Position numbers and translations under genes: made by a program. From Patescibacteria group bacterium (GTDB lineage: Bacteria > Patescibacteriota > Dojkabacteria > SC72): DNA of 5,768 nucleotides. Below the pieces are notes generated by a model. It saw only the letters and a program-made list of their open reading frames with translations. It was not told where the DNA came from and ran no database searches. Where the stretch lies: contig DOZG01000095.1 in NCBI GenBank assembly GCA_003518125.1, positions 1-5,768 on the forward strand, in the 5' to 3' direction. Every line of letters starts with the position of its first letter. Positions within the stretch are counted from its first letter, which is position 1. This document shows positions 5,329 to 5,768 of this stretch, piece by piece.

Positions 5329-5768
5329 ATGAGGAATATCGATATAAAACAGCGAAAGTTAAGAAAGGGAAAGGCTAAATGGCATATATATCTACCTACC
5401 CTTATTATATCATTTTTAGGTATTTTTCTCTACTTCTATGCAACAGACAAGGTTTTACTGAAACATGCTTTACTTTTCATATTCAAAGATAAGTCAGTCC
5501 AAATCACTTACGAAACCTTTGATATATACATTGATGAGTTAGTTAAGAGTGAGTATGAGGATCAGATAATCATAGATCTAAATCGGGTTATGTTTAATGA
5601 GGTTCCTAGATTTAACATTGTAGAGAATGAGAATGAGGCAGATGTAAAGATTGATTACGGTGTAGATGAGAATACAATTTTGACAGAGTATCTATTACCT
5701 GTAGGTCATATATATTGGGTGAATAGCTCAATATCTAGTGAGGATCTGATGGAAGGAATATTCTCAAC
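5329..5768 (+). CDS. Membrane-anchored extracytoplasmic protein, 3'-truncated; possibly CapA-like or solute-binding-like
   Basis: The frame is open from ATG 5329 to the window edge, giving 146 complete codons. The N-terminus is strongly basic (KQRKLRKGKAK, 7-17), followed by one hydrophobic segment at about 19-38 (HIYLPTLIISFLGIFLYFYA). The basic side should stay in the cytoplasm, with the remainder outside. The visible ectodomain is acidic and shows alternating short strands and helices. The segment EYLLPVGHIYWVNSSISSEDLMEGIF (120-145) resembles the hinge of periplasmic-binding-protein-like folds, also found ahead of the metallophosphatase domain in some CapA-like (poly-gamma-glutamate) proteins. 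That resemblance is from memory and weak; the diagnostic part is missing. The start is set by an in-frame TAA directly upstream (5326-5328). Divergent from the hydrolase gene. Confidence 0.75.
   Translation, partial: MRNIDIKQRKLRKGKAKWHIYLPTLIISFLGIFLYFYATDKVLLKHALLFIFKDKSVQITYETFDIYIDELVKSEYEDQIIIDLNRVMFNEVPRFNIVENENEADVKIDYGVDENTILTEYLLPVGHIYWVNSSISSEDLMEGIFS

Noticed and set aside
1..5768. CRISPR array, tRNA/rRNA, insertion sequence or integrase signature
   Set aside because: No regularly spaced repeats, cloverleaf, rRNA-like stretch, transposase motif or terminal inverted repeats were seen on either strand.
1..5768. Alternative genetic code (UGA as Gly or Trp)
   Set aside because: All frames end in TAA or TAG, Trp is encoded by TGG and no in-frame TGA interrupts a conserved motif, so the standard code suffices.

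Overview
The window is AT-rich DNA with dense gene packing, small intergenic gaps and the standard stop codons TAA and TAG. The gene mix is an ileS2-like isoleucyl-tRNA synthetase, a CarD-family RNA polymerase-binding protein, a YvcK/CofD-like protein, an FkbM methyltransferase and a small NAWGWG-type wall hydrolase. Together with the absence of Shine-Dalgarno sequences, this best fits a Patescibacteria (CPR) genome, perhaps from the Dojkabacteria/Microgenomates side. A low-GC Firmicute is the main alternative. The lineage is inferred, not proven.

Layout. Bases 1-2303 (+) hold the 3' three-quarters of ileS; its 5' end lies outside the window. A carD-like gene (2310-2834, -) converges on it with a 6-bp gap. 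A 72-bp divergent intergenic region (2835-2906) separates carD from yvcK (2907-3926, +) and holds promoter-like elements in both directions. yvcK converges on, and overlaps by 17 bp, an FkbM-type methyltransferase gene (3910-4602, -). That gene lies 3 bp downstream of a secreted or anchored lysozyme-fold hydrolase gene (4606-5214, -), so the two probably form an operon. A 114-bp AT-rich divergent region (5215-5328) with repeated -10-like boxes precedes a membrane-anchored protein gene (5329 to the end, +) that is cut by the window edge.

How the genes relate. The left half is housekeeping: translation (IleRS), transcription initiation (CarD-like) and wall/carbon homeostasis (YvcK). The right half faces the cell surface: a wall-cleaving enzyme, a methyltransferase that could act on a glycan or lipid, and an anchored extracytoplasmic protein. 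The most notable non-coding signal is the initiation pattern. None of the five visible start codons has a properly spaced Shine-Dalgarno sequence. yvcK and the last gene have -10 boxes 5 and 8 bp before the ATG, as expected of leaderless mRNAs. carD and the hydrolase gene share an identical 11-mer extended -10 element (TATGGTATAAT). I see no clearly novel multi-gene system; the findings are modest and concern promoter architecture and atypical family members.
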